A stretch of 64,000 nt of DNA from a virus: positions 1 to 64,000 of IMG/VR virus record IMGVR_UViG_3300024503_000494. One strand, given 5' to 3'. A program made the position numbers and the translations under genes. The notes under the pieces are model-generated. The model was given only the letters and a program-made list of their open reading frames with translations. It was not told the origin of the DNA and did no database searches. Shown here one piece after another: positions 18,605-27,216 of this stretch. The first letter of the stretch is position 1, and every line of letters begins with the position of its first letter.

Positions 18605-18856
18605 GTTACTAGGGCGGCAGTTGTCTAAATTGCCGTCTATGTGAAATACCCTAAATACCTCCATGTGCGGGCTACGATGTCCGCACTTTTCACATTGTGA
18701 CTTTATTTTATAACCAGAACGTTTCCAACGTGGTATATGTGCCTTAGGTCCGTGAGCTAGACACGCTTCGCAGAGCGTTCTATAATAAGGTTTTTTACCT
18801 TTATAATAATTTAATGCTCTAGGCCGTTCATTACAGGCCTTACAAAGTGGTCTCAT
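18518..18856 (-). CDS. HNH homing-endonuclease-like protein
   Basis: The protein has 112 residues. Two zinc-binding CxxC knuckles (CKACNER, CEKCGHR) precede the motif FRVFHIDGNLDNCRPSNLKTICANC near residues 67-91. This is the beta-beta-alpha metal HNH fold with the H-D-N pattern. Such small HNH proteins are frequent mobile genes between T4-like structural genes. Its 3' end overlaps the dNMP kinase gene antisense by 87 nt. The start lies 5 nt after a minus-strand late octamer, so it is probably a freestanding homing gene that carries or uses a late promoter. Confidence 0.75.
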   Translation of the reverse strand: MRPLCKACNERPRALNYYKGKKPYYRTLCEACLAHGPKAHIPRWKRSGYKIKSQCEKCGHRSPHMEVFRVFHIDGNLDNCRPSNLKTICANCAQVLHKEGITWRQGDLVADY

Positions 18857-18861
18857 ATCAA

Positions 18862-18869
18862 TATTTACA
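18862..18869 (-). promoter_or_regulatory. Late octamer TGTAAATA (minus strand)
   Basis: This minus-strand octamer ends exactly 5 nt before the HNH gene ATG at 18856. The 5-nt spacer TTGAT is identical to the spacer of the late promoter at 61018. Confidence 0.6.
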
Positions 18870-18921
18870 CCTTTTCTTCCCCTTTTTCAGGTTGTATAAC
18901 TACCCATTTTTATAATAGTAC

Positions 18922-18929
18922 GCTAAATA
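18922..18929 (+). promoter_or_regulatory. Late octamer GCTAAATA upstream of gp18
   Basis: The octamer is followed by a 32-nt interval that contains a clear CAGGAG ribosome site before the sheath ATG at 18962. An eight-codon ATG-to-TAG frame (18932-18958) lies between, but its ATG falls upstream of the expected +1, so it is probably not translated. Confidence 0.6.
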
Positions 18930-18961
18930 TTATGAGCAACTATTACCAGGAGAAATAGGGA

Positions 18962-21900
18962 ATGGCAACATTACAATCACCGGGCGTAGCGGTTACAGTT
19001 ATCGACGAGAGTTTTTATACACCAGCAGAACCTGGTACTACTCCTCTTATCGTAGTAGCTACAGCGCAAGATAAAGCAAACGGATCGGGAACAGGTACCG
19101 CGTCCGCAACAACAAAAGCCAATGCTGGTAAGGCATTTAAATTAACCAGTCAGAGAGATCTAACAGATTTCTTCGGTGTTCCTTTCTTTGAACAGACAGC
19201 GAGTTCGACTCCTGTACACGGTTCAGAAAGAAACGAATACGGATTATTAGCAGCATATAGTTTATTGGGTGTTAGCAACGCGGCATTTATCGTTCGTGCT
19301 GATATTAACTTAGACGAACTAGAGGCTCAAGTAGACGCCCCGGGAGCGAACCCAACAAACGGTCAATGGTGGATTGACACTCAAGCAACAACTTGGGGTA
19401 TTCAAGAATGGAATGGATCTGCACCAACAGTAGTTGGCGGGCAGAAATTTACAAACAAAGTTCCATTAGTATTAACCGACGCAGATACAGCAAAAATTTC
19501 TAACAATGCTCCAAAAACATCAGTTGGTGCAATTGGTGACTACGCTGTAGTTTTCCAAACCGTTACAGGTGATGGATCATTTGGTGCAAACGAAGAGTTT
19601 GCAAGAGTTTACTTTAAATCAGCTGGTGCTCCAGCTTCGACTGGCGGAGTTGACGCTGTTGATGCAGGTCAGTGGGTACTAGTAGGTTCTACAGACTGGA
19701 AAGCAAGTTGGCCAGTAGCATCTGGTTCAGCATATTCAGGTTCGATAAGTGGTAACTTATATGTTAACAACAGTTTAATTGCTGGCGGAACAGTAGCTAC
19801 TATTGCTTCAAACATTAATGCAGCAGCAATTACTGGTGTAAGTGCTCAAGCAATTAACAACAGATTGTACATTTATTCTAACGGCACATCAGCTGCTGAC
19901 GGTGATGCAGGCGATTCAACTGGTGCTGACGGTGCAGTTAAATTAGAAAATGGTACAGCAAACTGGAGCACATTGGGTATCACAGCTGGTACTTATTTGA
20001 GCCCAGCATTACAACAAACTCCACATACTTCTGTTCCAGCATTTAAGATTTCTGACAACGTTGGCACAGTCGGCGGAAACCCAACTGGTTCTGTATGGAT
20101 TAAAACAACTGAACCAAACAACGGCGCTCGTTGGAGAGTTAAGCGTTGGAGCGCAGGAACACTTTCTTGGGCATCATACGAAGCTCCAATCCACACATCA
20201 ACTGGTGCAGCAAACTATTATCTAGATCGTAGTGGCGGTGGTGCAAATATTTCCAAAGATTCTTTATTTGTACAATCAAATGCTACAGAAGCTGCTGGAT
20301 TTGATGCAACTCCAGAAACTGCTGAATTTAGAGTATGGAAAAGAAACGTTTCTGCAAATGCTGTAACAAGCATTACATCAGCAGTTATTAAAGACAGCAC
20401 ACTAGCTGCCGGCCCATACAGTTTTGATCTAGCAGAATCATTAAAAGGACAAGCAACTTTAGACACAGCAGTTACAATTAATTTCTCAGCAGCTGGCAAC
20501 AGCGAAGATGCTGATGCAATTGCAACAGCAATTAACGCAGCAGGATTTACCAACATTGTAGCTTCTGTAACAACAGTAAGTTCAACCTCAGCTAAGTTGG
20601 TTATTTCACACAAACTAGGCGGAGATTTCAGTCTAACAGACGGAACAGGTAGCCCAATTGGTGGATTGTTTACACCTTATAGTATCAACACATTATCTGG
20701 AACTGAAAACTTATATGAAGCTCAATCAGCCGCAGGATATGATTATCTAGCTTCTGGTTGGATGCCATTGGCAGCAAGCAATCCAAGATTTGCAGCAAGC
20801 GGTGATGCTCCATTAAATGAGCCACAAGATGGACAAATGTGGTACAACCCTAACTTCTCAGAAGTTGACGTTATGGTACACAATGGCGCAACTTGGGTTG
20901 GTTATAGACACGCTTCTGCTCAGTACGCAGAAAGCGCGACATCAACAAGAATTGGTTATGCTCCACTAGTTTCAGCTAGCAATCCATATCAAGCAGGCAG
21001 CACACAAACAGGTGACCTATGGATCAGCACAGCCGATATGGAAAACTTCCCAACTATCTACAGATTTAATAATAATCTAACTGATATTGCGGATGTTTCT
21101 CAACGTTGGGAATTAGTTGATAAAACTGATCAAACAACAGAAGAGGGTATCTTGTTTGCTGATGCACGTTGGAACACAACAGGCACAACAAATGCAATGT
21201 CTACTATCGAAGACCTATTGCAGAATAACTTCTTAGATCCAGACGCTCCAGATCCAGCACTATATCCAAAAGGTATGTTGCTATGGAATCTACGCAGAAG
21301 CGGCGGAAACGTTAAGAAATATATGAACGGTTACATTGATACAGCTAGCGATAACCCAAGAACAAGTACAGCTACCCTAGCAGGTAGTGCATTTGTAAGC
21401 GGTTCTGGTTTGTCAATGGAAGCGTATTGGACAGATCGTTGGGTGACAGCATCTGGTAATAACGAAGACGGTTCTGGTACATTTGGTCGTCACGCACAAC
21501 GTAAGGTTGTTACACAAGCTCTTAAGAGTGTTGTTGATACAAGCAGCGAAATCCGTGATACAGAACGTCGCAACTTTAACTTGATTGCTTGCCCAGGATA
21601 TCCTGAGCTAATGAGCAACCTAGTTAACTTAAACATTGACCGTGGAATTACAGCTTTTGTAATTGGTGACACACCATTGCGTTTAGCAGCAGATGCAACA
21701 AGCCTAACAACTTGGGGTACTAACGCTAACCTAGTAACAGACAACGGTGATGATGGTATTGTTACATATGACGAATATCTAGCAACTTACTATCCAAACG
21801 GTTACACAACAGACCTAAGCGGTGCAGGCGCAGTTGTTCCAGCATCACATATGATGTTGAAAACAATCGCACTAAGTGACAACGTAAGTTATCCTTGGTT

Positions 21901-22420
21901 TGCTCCAGCAGGTACAAGACGCGGTGGTATTACTAACGCAACAGCAGTTGGTTATATTGACGCAATGACAGGTGAATTCCAGACCGTAGCTCTAAACGAA
22001 GGTCAACGTGATACACTATATGATCTAAAGATTAACCCAATTCCATTCTTTAATGGTGTAGGTTTAGTTGCATATGGTCAAAAGACTCGTGCAAGAAATG
22101 CTTCTGCATTAGACAGAATCAACGTAGCACGTTTAGTTGTATACCTACGCAGCCAGTTGAACAAACTAGCTCGTCCATACATTTTTGAACCAAATGACAA
22201 GATCACACGTGATGAGATCAAACAGGCAGCAGAAAGTTTGTTATTAGAGTTGGTAGGTTTGAGAGCAATTTATGACTTCGCAGTTGTTTGTGATGAAAGC
22301 AACAACACTCCTAGCAGAATCGATCGTAATGAACTATATGTTGACATTGCAATTGAACCAGTTAAGGCTGTTGAATTCATTTACATCCCATTACGTGTCA
22401 AGAACACAGGAGAGATTTAA
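18962..22420 (+). CDS. 18: Tail sheath protein gp18
   Basis: The 1152-residue protein starts TLQSPGVAVTVIDESFYTPAEPGTTPLIVVATAQDK, the typical SPGVxVxExD entry of contractile sheath proteins. The C-terminal third contains the conserved folding core (GGNVKKYMNGYIDT near residue 780, NRLIACPGYPEL-like FNLIACPGYPELMSN near residue 875, WFAPAGTRRGGI near residue 980, and the KTRARNASALDRINVARLVVYL block). T4 gp18 has 659 residues, so about 500 residues are inserted in the middle, rich in T, S, A and G beta segments and likely displayed on the tail surface. It has its own late promoter and is followed by the tube gene. Confidence 0.9.
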   Translation: MATLQSPGVAVTVIDESFYTPAEPGTTPLIVVATAQDKANGSGTGTASATTKANAGKAFKLTSQRDLTDFFGVPFFEQTASSTPVHGSERNEYGLLAAYSLLGVSNAAFIVRADINLDELEAQVDAPGANPTNGQWWIDTQATTWGIQEWNGSAPTVVGGQKFTNKVPLVLTDADTAKISNNAPKTSVGAIGDYAVVFQTVTGDGSFGANEEFARVYFKSAGAPASTGGVDAVDAGQWVLVGSTDWKASWPVASGSAYSGSISGNLYVNNSLIAGGTVATIASNINAAAITGVSAQAINNRLYIYSNGTSAADGDAGDSTGADGAVKLENGTANWSTLGITAGTYLSPALQQTPHTSVPAFKISDNVGTVGGNPTGSVWIKTTEPNNGARWRVKRWSAGTLSWASYEAPIHTSTGAANYYLDRSGGGANISKDSLFVQSNATEAAGFDATPETAEFRVWKRNVSANAVTSITSAVIKDSTLAAGPYSFDLAESLKGQATLDTAVTINFSAAGNSEDADAIATAINAAGFTNIVASVTTVSSTSAKLVISHKLGGDFSLTDGTGSPIGGLFTPYSINTLSGTENLYEAQSAAGYDYLASGWMPLAASNPRFAASGDAPLNEPQDGQMWYNPNFSEVDVMVHNGATWVGYRHASAQYAESATSTRIGYAPLVSASNPYQAGSTQTGDLWISTADMENFPTIYRFNNNLTDIADVSQRWELVDKTDQTTEEGILFADARWNTTGTTNAMSTIEDLLQNNFLDPDAPDPALYPKGMLLWNLRRSGGNVKKYMNGYIDTASDNPRTSTATLAGSAFVSGSGLSMEAYWTDRWVTASGNNEDGSGTFGRHAQRKVVTQALKSVVDTSSEIRDTERRNFNLIACPGYPELMSNLVNLNIDRGITAFVIGDTPLRLAADATSLTTWGTNANLVTDNGDDGIVTYDEYLATYYPNGYTTDLSGAGAVVPASHMMLKTIALSDNVSYPWFAPAGTRRGGITNATAVGYIDAMTGEFQTVALNEGQRDTLYDLKINPIPFFNGVGLVAYGQKTRARNASALDRINVARLVVYLRSQLNKLARPYIFEPNDKITRDEIKQAAESLLLELVGLRAIYDFAVVCDESNNTPSRIDRNELYVDIAIEPVKAVEFIYIPLRVKNTGEI

Positions 22421-22422
22421 AA

Positions 22423-23070
22423 ATGTCAATTACATCACTAAACAATTTTGGTATTCCAACAACTAATCAGGCAGGAAGCACTCAGGTGCTTCTAATGCCT
22501 AAGTTGAAATATCGATTCCGTGTTACATTGCTAGGATTTGGTGTTGCAGCAGCAACTGAATTGACAAAGCAAGTTCAAGACGTTACTAGACCAAAAGTTT
22601 CATTTGAAGAAATGACACTAGACATCTATAACTCAAAGGTGAAACTTGCAGGCAAGCATACATTAGAAAACGTAACATTAACATTACGTGATGATGCTAG
22701 CGGTCAAGTTCAGAAATTAGTTGGTCAACAAATCCAGAAACAATATGACTTTATGGAACAGGCATCCGCTCGTTCAGGTATTGACTATAAATTTACAACA
22801 CGTATCGAAGTGTTAGATGGTGGTAATGGTACATTAACTCCAGAAACATTAGAAACTTTTGAAATGTATGGTTGCTTCCTACAAAACGTAGACTACGGCG
22901 ATGCTAACTACTCTACTAACGAACATATGACAGTTGCTTTAACAATTGCCTACGATAACTTAGTACAGTTTGCAGCAGGTGCAGCAGCAACAAGCCCAAT
23001 CGGTGGTATTGGTGCAGCAGTAGGACGTACAATTGGAAACGCTGTAACAGGCGCAACAGGCGGCGCTTAA
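22423..23070 (+). CDS. 19: Tail tube protein gp19
   Basis: The protein has 215 residues. The pattern KLKYRFRVTLLGFGV, then a LTKQVQDVTRPKVSFEEMTLDIYNS strand and KLAGKHTLENVTLTLRDD is the signature of T4 gp19-family tube subunits, which stack as hexamers inside the sheath. ATG 22423 follows the sheath stop by 2 nt with a GGAGA site upstream. The C-terminal 35 residues are Gly/Ala-rich and are followed at once by a terminator, so sheath and tube form one unit. Confidence 0.9.
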   Translation: MSITSLNNFGIPTTNQAGSTQVLLMPKLKYRFRVTLLGFGVAAATELTKQVQDVTRPKVSFEEMTLDIYNSKVKLAGKHTLENVTLTLRDDASGQVQKLVGQQIQKQYDFMEQASARSGIDYKFTTRIEVLDGGNGTLTPETLETFEMYGCFLQNVDYGDANYSTNEHMTVALTIAYDNLVQFAAGAAATSPIGGIGAAVGRTIGNAVTGATGGA

Positions 23071-23083
23071 TTAACGTTAGTTC

Positions 23084-23114
23084 AAAAAGAGCTCGGTTAA
23101 ACCGGGCTTTTTTT
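23084..23114 (+). terminator. Rho-independent terminator after tail tube
   Basis: AAAAAGAGCTCGGTT pairs with AACCGGGCTTTTT (one G-T wobble and one mismatch), followed by a T run. It ends the gp18-gp19 unit. Confidence 0.85.
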
Positions 23115-23118
23115 GTGG

Positions 23119-23126
23119 CATAAATA
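23119..23126 (+). promoter_or_regulatory. Late octamer CATAAATA
   Basis: It lies directly after the terminator and 5 nt before the ATG at 23132, the standard leaderless spacing in this genome. Confidence 0.75.
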
Positions 23127-23131
23127 TTAAT

Positions 23132-24208
23132 ATGGCCAACTACTTTACTAGATTCCTTACCGGTGTATCTGAAGGATTATTAAATCCCAAAGGACAACAA
23201 GCCAATTGGCAACACGCCACACGACTATTCATTGATAATTCTTTTAGATTATCACCCAAGACTAAATTTTTATACTATGTTAGATTTGATTTAAACAAAC
23301 ATACAATTAGGTCTCCTGGATGGTCAAATGAAAATTCTCAAGAAGTTGGGATGTTGGTAAAGTCTTGCGATTTACCAAAATTTAATTTTGATTCTATTGT
23401 TAAAAATCAATATAATAGAAAAAAACTTGTATACAAAGGCATTAACTACGAGCCAATTAATATATCCTTACACGACGACAGTGACGGAGTAGTTAATGCG
23501 TTATGGGCAATATACTATGGCTATTATATTGCTGATAGATTGAATCCTAATGCAGCATATTCAGCTACACATCTTCGACCTGCAAACACTAATTTAGATC
23601 TATTCCGATACGGTTTAGATAACGATGTATCCGATCCATTTTTTAATTCAGTGAGTATATACACAATGAGTCGACGACGATTCATCGGATATACACTAGT
23701 GAATCCAAGAATCAAATCTTGGCAACACGGTGCTATGGACTATTCTGCATCAGAATTTAATGAAAGTCAAATGACATTAGAATACGAAGCTGTAAAATAT
23801 TCAGCAGGAACTGTGTCATACAATAATCCTAAAGGTTTTGCAAATCTTCATTACGATACAACACCAAGTCCTATCTCAGTTGCCGGCGGAGGCGTGGCCA
23901 CACTAACAGGTGAAGGCGGTGTACTAGACGGACTAGAATCAGTGTTCGGTGCAGTAGGTGACGGAACAGCATTTGATAGTTGGGGTGGATTTATGAGTAC
24001 TGCTATCAAAGCAGTTAACACATACAAAAATGTTAAACAATTATCTACAGCACAATTAAAATCTGAAGCAATTAATATTCTAAGTAATCCTGGAAATATT
24101 TCATCAGCAGTATCCACAGTTGGAGGTGTTGTTGGCGCAATATTTCCAAAGAGTGCATCAACAGAAAATACAACTACTGCATCACAAAGAAATCTAACAG
24201 GAAATTAA
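23132..24208 (+). CDS. 54: gp54-like baseplate-tail-tube initiator
   Basis: The 358-residue protein starts with a region (about residues 25-60) NWQHATRLFIDNSFRLSPKTKFLYYVRFDLN that matches tube-fold proteins related to gp19 and gp54, in which the FLYxVxF strand precedes the beta-barrel. A later YNRKKLVYKGINYEPINISLHDD block parallels the tube NVTLTLRDD strand. gp54 templates polymerisation of the tube on the baseplate. The C-terminal 120 residues are Gly/Ser/Ala-rich. It could instead be a tube-related baseplate protein (gp48-like). The gene has its own leaderless late promoter after a terminator and is followed at once by further virion genes. Confidence 0.6.
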   Translation: MANYFTRFLTGVSEGLLNPKGQQANWQHATRLFIDNSFRLSPKTKFLYYVRFDLNKHTIRSPGWSNENSQEVGMLVKSCDLPKFNFDSIVKNQYNRKKLVYKGINYEPINISLHDDSDGVVNALWAIYYGYYIADRLNPNAAYSATHLRPANTNLDLFRYGLDNDVSDPFFNSVSIYTMSRRRFIGYTLVNPRIKSWQHGAMDYSASEFNESQMTLEYEAVKYSAGTVSYNNPKGFANLHYDTTPSPISVAGGGVATLTGEGGVLDGLESVFGAVGDGTAFDSWGGFMSTAIKAVNTYKNVKQLSTAQLKSEAINILSNPGNISSAVSTVGGVVGAIFPKSASTENTTTASQRNLTGN

Positions 24209-24209
24209 T

Positions 24210-24575
24210 ATGGCAACAAATTTACCCAGTCAAGTTGTAGAAGATAGTGCTGCCGGAACAAAACTATTTTTTGAAAGATATGGCGAAGCTCCGATGGAAT
24301 TTTCGTCAATGGAAATTGACCTAGCACATTCATTTTTTCAATCTGCGGGATTTTCAAAAGATGCTGCCGATGTAGTTGCAATGACTTTGTTAAGGCAGGC
24401 CAAAATAGATTCGATTCCTGTGGGTCAATTATTAGATACTTTAAAAAATTTTAATTATTTAGAATTAAATCAAATAGTAGGTGAAGTTTTAAACAACAAT
24501 CGAGTACCAACTTCTATACTAGGATTTAGAACAACTGACGTCAAACCTATTCAGATAAGAAACATAGCAGCATAA
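24210..24575 (+). CDS. Conserved small T4-like hypothetical protein
   Basis: The 121-residue protein, helical throughout, starts 1 nt after the preceding stop. Its last base overlaps the next gene (TAATG). The pattern SSMEIDLAHSFFQSAGFSKDA followed by VVAMTLLRQAKIDSIP and ELNQIVGEVLNNNRVPTSILGF resembles a small conserved protein found near gp4 in marine T4-like phages. Its final NNNRVPTSILGF segment is the most recognisable part. No function is known to me. Context with gp54-like and gp4 suggests virion assembly. Confidence 0.6.
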   Translation: MATNLPSQVVEDSAAGTKLFFERYGEAPMEFSSMEIDLAHSFFQSAGFSKDAADVVAMTLLRQAKIDSIPVGQLLDTLKNFNYLELNQIVGEVLNNNRVPTSILGFRTTDVKPIQIRNIAA

Positions 24576-25015
24576 TGGCAAAATTTGCACAGGGAAGATT
24601 TGAAATGAAAAATCCTGACAAGTATGTTGGGAAAAAAACTCCTTTGGCACGTAGTAGTTGGGAATTTGTTTTTATGCGAATGCTTGACGAACATCCTGGC
24701 GTACAAAATTGGGCCAGTGAAAGTATACAAATACCTTATAGAGATCCCTTAACAGGAAAAAGCACAATCTATGTCCCAGACTTCTTTATTGTCTATGTTG
24801 ACAAGAATGGCAGTAAACACGCCGAAGTAGTAGAAGTTAAACCTAGCAATCATACTATTTTAGAAAAAGTTGGCAAGAGCTTGTACAACCAAGAACAGTA
24901 TGTTAAGAATATGGCCAAATGGGAAGCAGCAAATAAATGGTGCAAACAACAGGGTGTTAGATTTCGAGTAGTTAGTGAAAATGATATTTTTCACCAAGGC
25001 GGCAAACGGAAATAA
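24575..25015 (+). CDS. 4: Head completion protein gp4 (nuclease fold)
   Basis: The protein has 146 residues. SSWEFVFMRMLDEHPG near residue 27, IYVPDFFIVYVDK near residue 66 and VVEVKPSN near residue 87 form the E...PD...ExK constellation of the PD-(D/E)XK-type nuclease fold. That fold is shared by T4 gp4/gp50/gp65 head-completion proteins and TnsA-like endonucleases. In T4 this protein is needed before tail joining. The start overlaps the preceding stop (TAATG). It is followed by the small terminase gene, a typical packaging-completion neighbourhood. Confidence 0.8.
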   Translation: MAKFAQGRFEMKNPDKYVGKKTPLARSSWEFVFMRMLDEHPGVQNWASESIQIPYRDPLTGKSTIYVPDFFIVYVDKNGSKHAEVVEVKPSNHTILEKVGKSLYNQEQYVKNMAKWEAANKWCKQQGVRFRVVSENDIFHQGGKRK

Positions 25016-25022
25016 GTAAAGT

Positions 25023-25505
25023 ATGACCAAGAAACTTGAAGAACTCTTTAACTTAGATTCAGCTGAGGCTGTAAAGGCTGCTGAAGATACTACTCCTGTT
25101 CCAACCCACGAGCAGGTTAAAAGTTTAGATGATAGTTATGCTGAAGTAGCTAAAATTACCAGCACGTTGCCGCAGATACAAGAATTAGAAAATCTAGACG
25201 AAAACGAGCTAGATAACCTAGCTAAAAAAGCAGAGCAGGCCTACGACGATCTTATGGATTTAGGTATGAACGTAGAAGTACGTTATGCTAGTCGTATTTT
25301 TGAAGTAGCTAGTTCTATGATGGGCAACGCTATTACTGCTAAAACTAACAAAATTGAAAAGAAATTAAAAGCTGTTGACCTACAACTTAAAAAATTAAAA
25401 ATTGATAACGATGCGGGTAACGATCCAAACGATGTTATCAACGGCCAAGGGTATGTGATCACAGACCGCAATGAGCTACTGAAAAAATTAGGCGGAAAAG
25501 CATAA
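25023..25505 (+). CDS. 16: Terminase small subunit gp16
   Basis: The 160-residue protein is helical and charged. The central segment EVRYASRIFEVASSMMGNAI followed by TKTNKIEKKLKAVDLQLKKLK-like helices matches the coiled DNA-recognition core of gp16 (T4: ...MEVFATLMGQM...). The N-terminus LEELFNLD and a DD-rich region are also typical. It recruits the concatemer to the gp17 motor. The gene ends 8 nt before the start of a late-promoter-driven gene, and the octamer overlaps its stop codon. Confidence 0.75.
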   Translation: MTKKLEELFNLDSAEAVKAAEDTTPVPTHEQVKSLDDSYAEVAKITSTLPQIQELENLDENELDNLAKKAEQAYDDLMDLGMNVEVRYASRIFEVASSMMGNAITAKTNKIEKKLKAVDLQLKKLKIDNDAGNDPNDVINGQGYVITDRNELLKKLGGKA

Positions 25506-25508
25506 ATA
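25501..25508 (+). promoter_or_regulatory. Late octamer CATAAATA
   Basis: The octamer overlaps the gp16 stop codon and ends 5 nt before the ATG at 25514. Confidence 0.75.
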
Positions 25509-25513
25509 CTACT

Positions 25514-26062
25514 ATGAAAACTTTTAAAGAATATCTTGCCGAAAGCAAAAAGAGCTACCCTTTTAGATTAAAGGTAGCAGGCGAATTGCCTGAAAATTTT
25601 GTTAAAGAACTCAAAGATTGCATCGGAAAAGCAAATCCAGCAATCATTGAAAAATCTAAAACACCTATTCAAGCAACTCCACTAGATTTTCCGGAACTAA
25701 GCAATGTTGAAGTTCACACATTTGAAGTAGTATGCGAATATCCAATTACTGCTCCTGAGCTTGCAGAACACGTAAAATACTTTGTTCCAGAATCTAATTT
25801 TAGAGTCAGAAACGGTGGTGATGCAGGCGAAGTAGAACACAATACAGCGGATATGGAACCAAGTGGTGAATCAGTATTAGCAGAGCCTTACAACGATAAG
25901 GTAAAGCACAAAGACTACTTCGGCGATGATTTTAATAAAAGTTTCTTGAAAGATTTAGCAAAGGCCGCCAAGGAACGCAAAAAAGACGGTGTGCAGACAG
26001 AATACAAGCTGCCTAAGGCCAAACAAGACAAAGCAGGCGTTAAGAGCGCCTTAGGGAGTTAA
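25514..26062 (+). CDS. Putative head-packaged protein with capsid-targeting peptide
   Basis: The protein has 182 residues. Its first ten residues, MKTFKEYLAE, are nearly identical to the capsid-targeting sequence of T4 internal protein III as I remember it (MKTYQEFIAE). They end in L-x-E followed by S, the cleavage pattern of the T4 prohead protease gp21. The rest is charged, with a central beta region (FRLKVAGELPENFVKELKDC) and a K/D-rich tail (YKLPKAKQDKAGVKS). It is driven by a leaderless late promoter among head genes. It is probably a scaffold-core or internal head protein, possibly injected with DNA. Confidence 0.6.
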   Translation: MKTFKEYLAESKKSYPFRLKVAGELPENFVKELKDCIGKANPAIIEKSKTPIQATPLDFPELSNVEVHTFEVVCEYPITAPELAEHVKYFVPESNFRVRNGGDAGEVEHNTADMEPSGESVLAEPYNDKVKHKDYFGDDFNKSFLKDLAKAAKERKKDGVQTEYKLPKAKQDKAGVKSALGS

Positions 26063-26063
26063 T

Positions 26064-26711
26064 ATGAATTTTAATGATTTAATGGCAAGAATGAGAGAGC
26101 TTGATCAACCAGCAGTTGAGGCAGCTCCAGTTGTAACAGACGAGTGTGGAGAAATGCCTCCTAGCCCAATGGGCAATATGGGTAAACCAGATGCTCCTCC
26201 TCCAAGTATGAGCGTTAACTTAAATGCACAAGGTTTAGATAATATTGAAGAACTATTATCTTTAATCAAGGCAGTTAACCCAGGTATGGATAAGCCTGCT
26301 GCTCCAATGGGCGGTATGCCACACATTGAAATTGAACCAATGGACAAGCCAGAAGGCGGTATGCCTAAGCTAGGCGGTCTAGGCGATCTAGACAAAGGCC
26401 CATTGAAAATGCTTCCTGATATGGATGCTGACAACGATGAAAAAGTAGGCGGCGAAGAAGGTCCTGAAGAAAAAGGCGAAGAAGATAAAGAAGACGAAGC
26501 ATTTGGAAATTCAGTTCCAGGTTCTGAGCCAGAAGTTAAAGATGTTAGCGCAGCTATTCCGGACGGTAATGATTTAAACAAACCTAAACAAATGGTTAAA
26601 CACAGCTATCGTCAAGGCGACAATCCAATGGCCATGGAAGGCGAAGAATTACGTGCTTCTATTAGAGCAGAATTACTGCGTAGATTAGAAGAAGCTAAAG
26701 GAGCGAAATAA
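26064..26711 (+). CDS. Acidic Pro/Met/Gly-rich head-associated protein
   Basis: The protein has 215 residues. The N-terminus NFNDLMARMRELDQP is followed by low-complexity P, M, G, D and E segments, a very acidic run near residues 135-155, and a basic C-terminal helix with RAELLRRLEEAKG. No cysteine pair or membrane segment is present. The start MNxNDLxxxMRELDQP resembles small structural or scaffold-associated proteins I remember from marine T4-like phages. The acidic low-complexity middle is typical of scaffolding proteins. It is followed by a gene starting at its own stop codon (TAATGG). Confidence 0.5.
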   Translation: MNFNDLMARMRELDQPAVEAAPVVTDECGEMPPSPMGNMGKPDAPPPSMSVNLNAQGLDNIEELLSLIKAVNPGMDKPAAPMGGMPHIEIEPMDKPEGGMPKLGGLGDLDKGPLKMLPDMDADNDEKVGGEEGPEEKGEEDKEDEAFGNSVPGSEPEVKDVSAAIPDGNDLNKPKQMVKHSYRQGDNPMAMEGEELRASIRAELLRRLEEAKGAK

Positions 26712-27160
26712 TGGCAGATTTATACGGCGACGCATTAGGTGGCGGTTTAACAGGTAACGTCGACAGTAATGCAAGAAAATTATTAGGTGACGGCGCATCA
26801 GGCGTTGGACCATATACTAGTTTTGGTACTCCAAAATTACAAGCAATTAAAGTTGTTTCTGCAACAATTGACTTTACAACAACTCCCGCAGCAGCTAACA
26901 GTAATTTAGCTAAAGCAGTTTTTGCCCTACAGTCTTTATCTGAAATTTATTATGTTGGTAAACCAACAGCATCTGGTGCTAACCAATTTGTTGCATTAGT
27001 TAATATTAACAAAACAGATGCAGGAAATGGATATGCAGCATCGGGAAGCGCAGACGGTTCTTACGAAAACCTAGAAGATGTCATCGGTGCAGCGTTAGGT
27101 GTTGCCGAAAACGACATCACAATTACAGACGTAGCGTTAACTGGTTTAACATTCGCTTAA
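26711..27160 (+). CDS. Putative virion or head decoration protein
   Basis: The 149-residue protein begins with a Gly-rich loop (GGGLTGNVDSNARKLLGDG). Beta segments follow (VVSATIDFTTTP, EIYYVGKP, QFVALVNINK), and it ends ENDITITDVALTGLTFA. This small, beta-rich, G/A/T-rich composition is typical of head fibres or decoration proteins. No family was recognised. It ends a unit followed by a strong terminator, before the terminase gene. Confidence 0.55.
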   Translation: MADLYGDALGGGLTGNVDSNARKLLGDGASGVGPYTSFGTPKLQAIKVVSATIDFTTTPAAANSNLAKAVFALQSLSEIYYVGKPTASGANQFVALVNINKTDAGNGYAASGSADGSYENLEDVIGAALGVAENDITITDVALTGLTFA

Positions 27161-27175
27161 TTGTATAAACACTCA

Positions 27176-27203
27176 AATAGGGCCTCCGGGCCCTATTTTT
27201 TTC
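27176..27203 (+). terminator. Rho-independent terminator with UNCG-type loop
   Basis: A 9-bp stem, AATAGGGCC paired with GGCCCTATT, encloses a TCCG loop (UNCG type) and is followed by a T run. It precedes the gp17 late promoter. Confidence 0.92.
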
Positions 27204-27211
27204 ATTAAATA
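27204..27211 (+). promoter_or_regulatory. Late octamer ATTAAATA
   Basis: The octamer ends 5 nt before the gp17 ATG at 27217, directly after a terminator. Confidence 0.7.
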
Positions 27212-27216
27212 ATAGT

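Noticed and set aside
18932-18958. Eight-codon ATG-to-TAG leader peptide ahead of the sheath gene
   Set aside because: Its ATG lies upstream of the expected late transcription start and the frame is very short, so it is probably not translated.
26105-26581. Long minus-strand open frame opposite the acidic head-associated protein gene
   Set aside because: It is a shadow of the repetitive P/M/G codons on the plus strand, with no promoter or ribosome site of its own.
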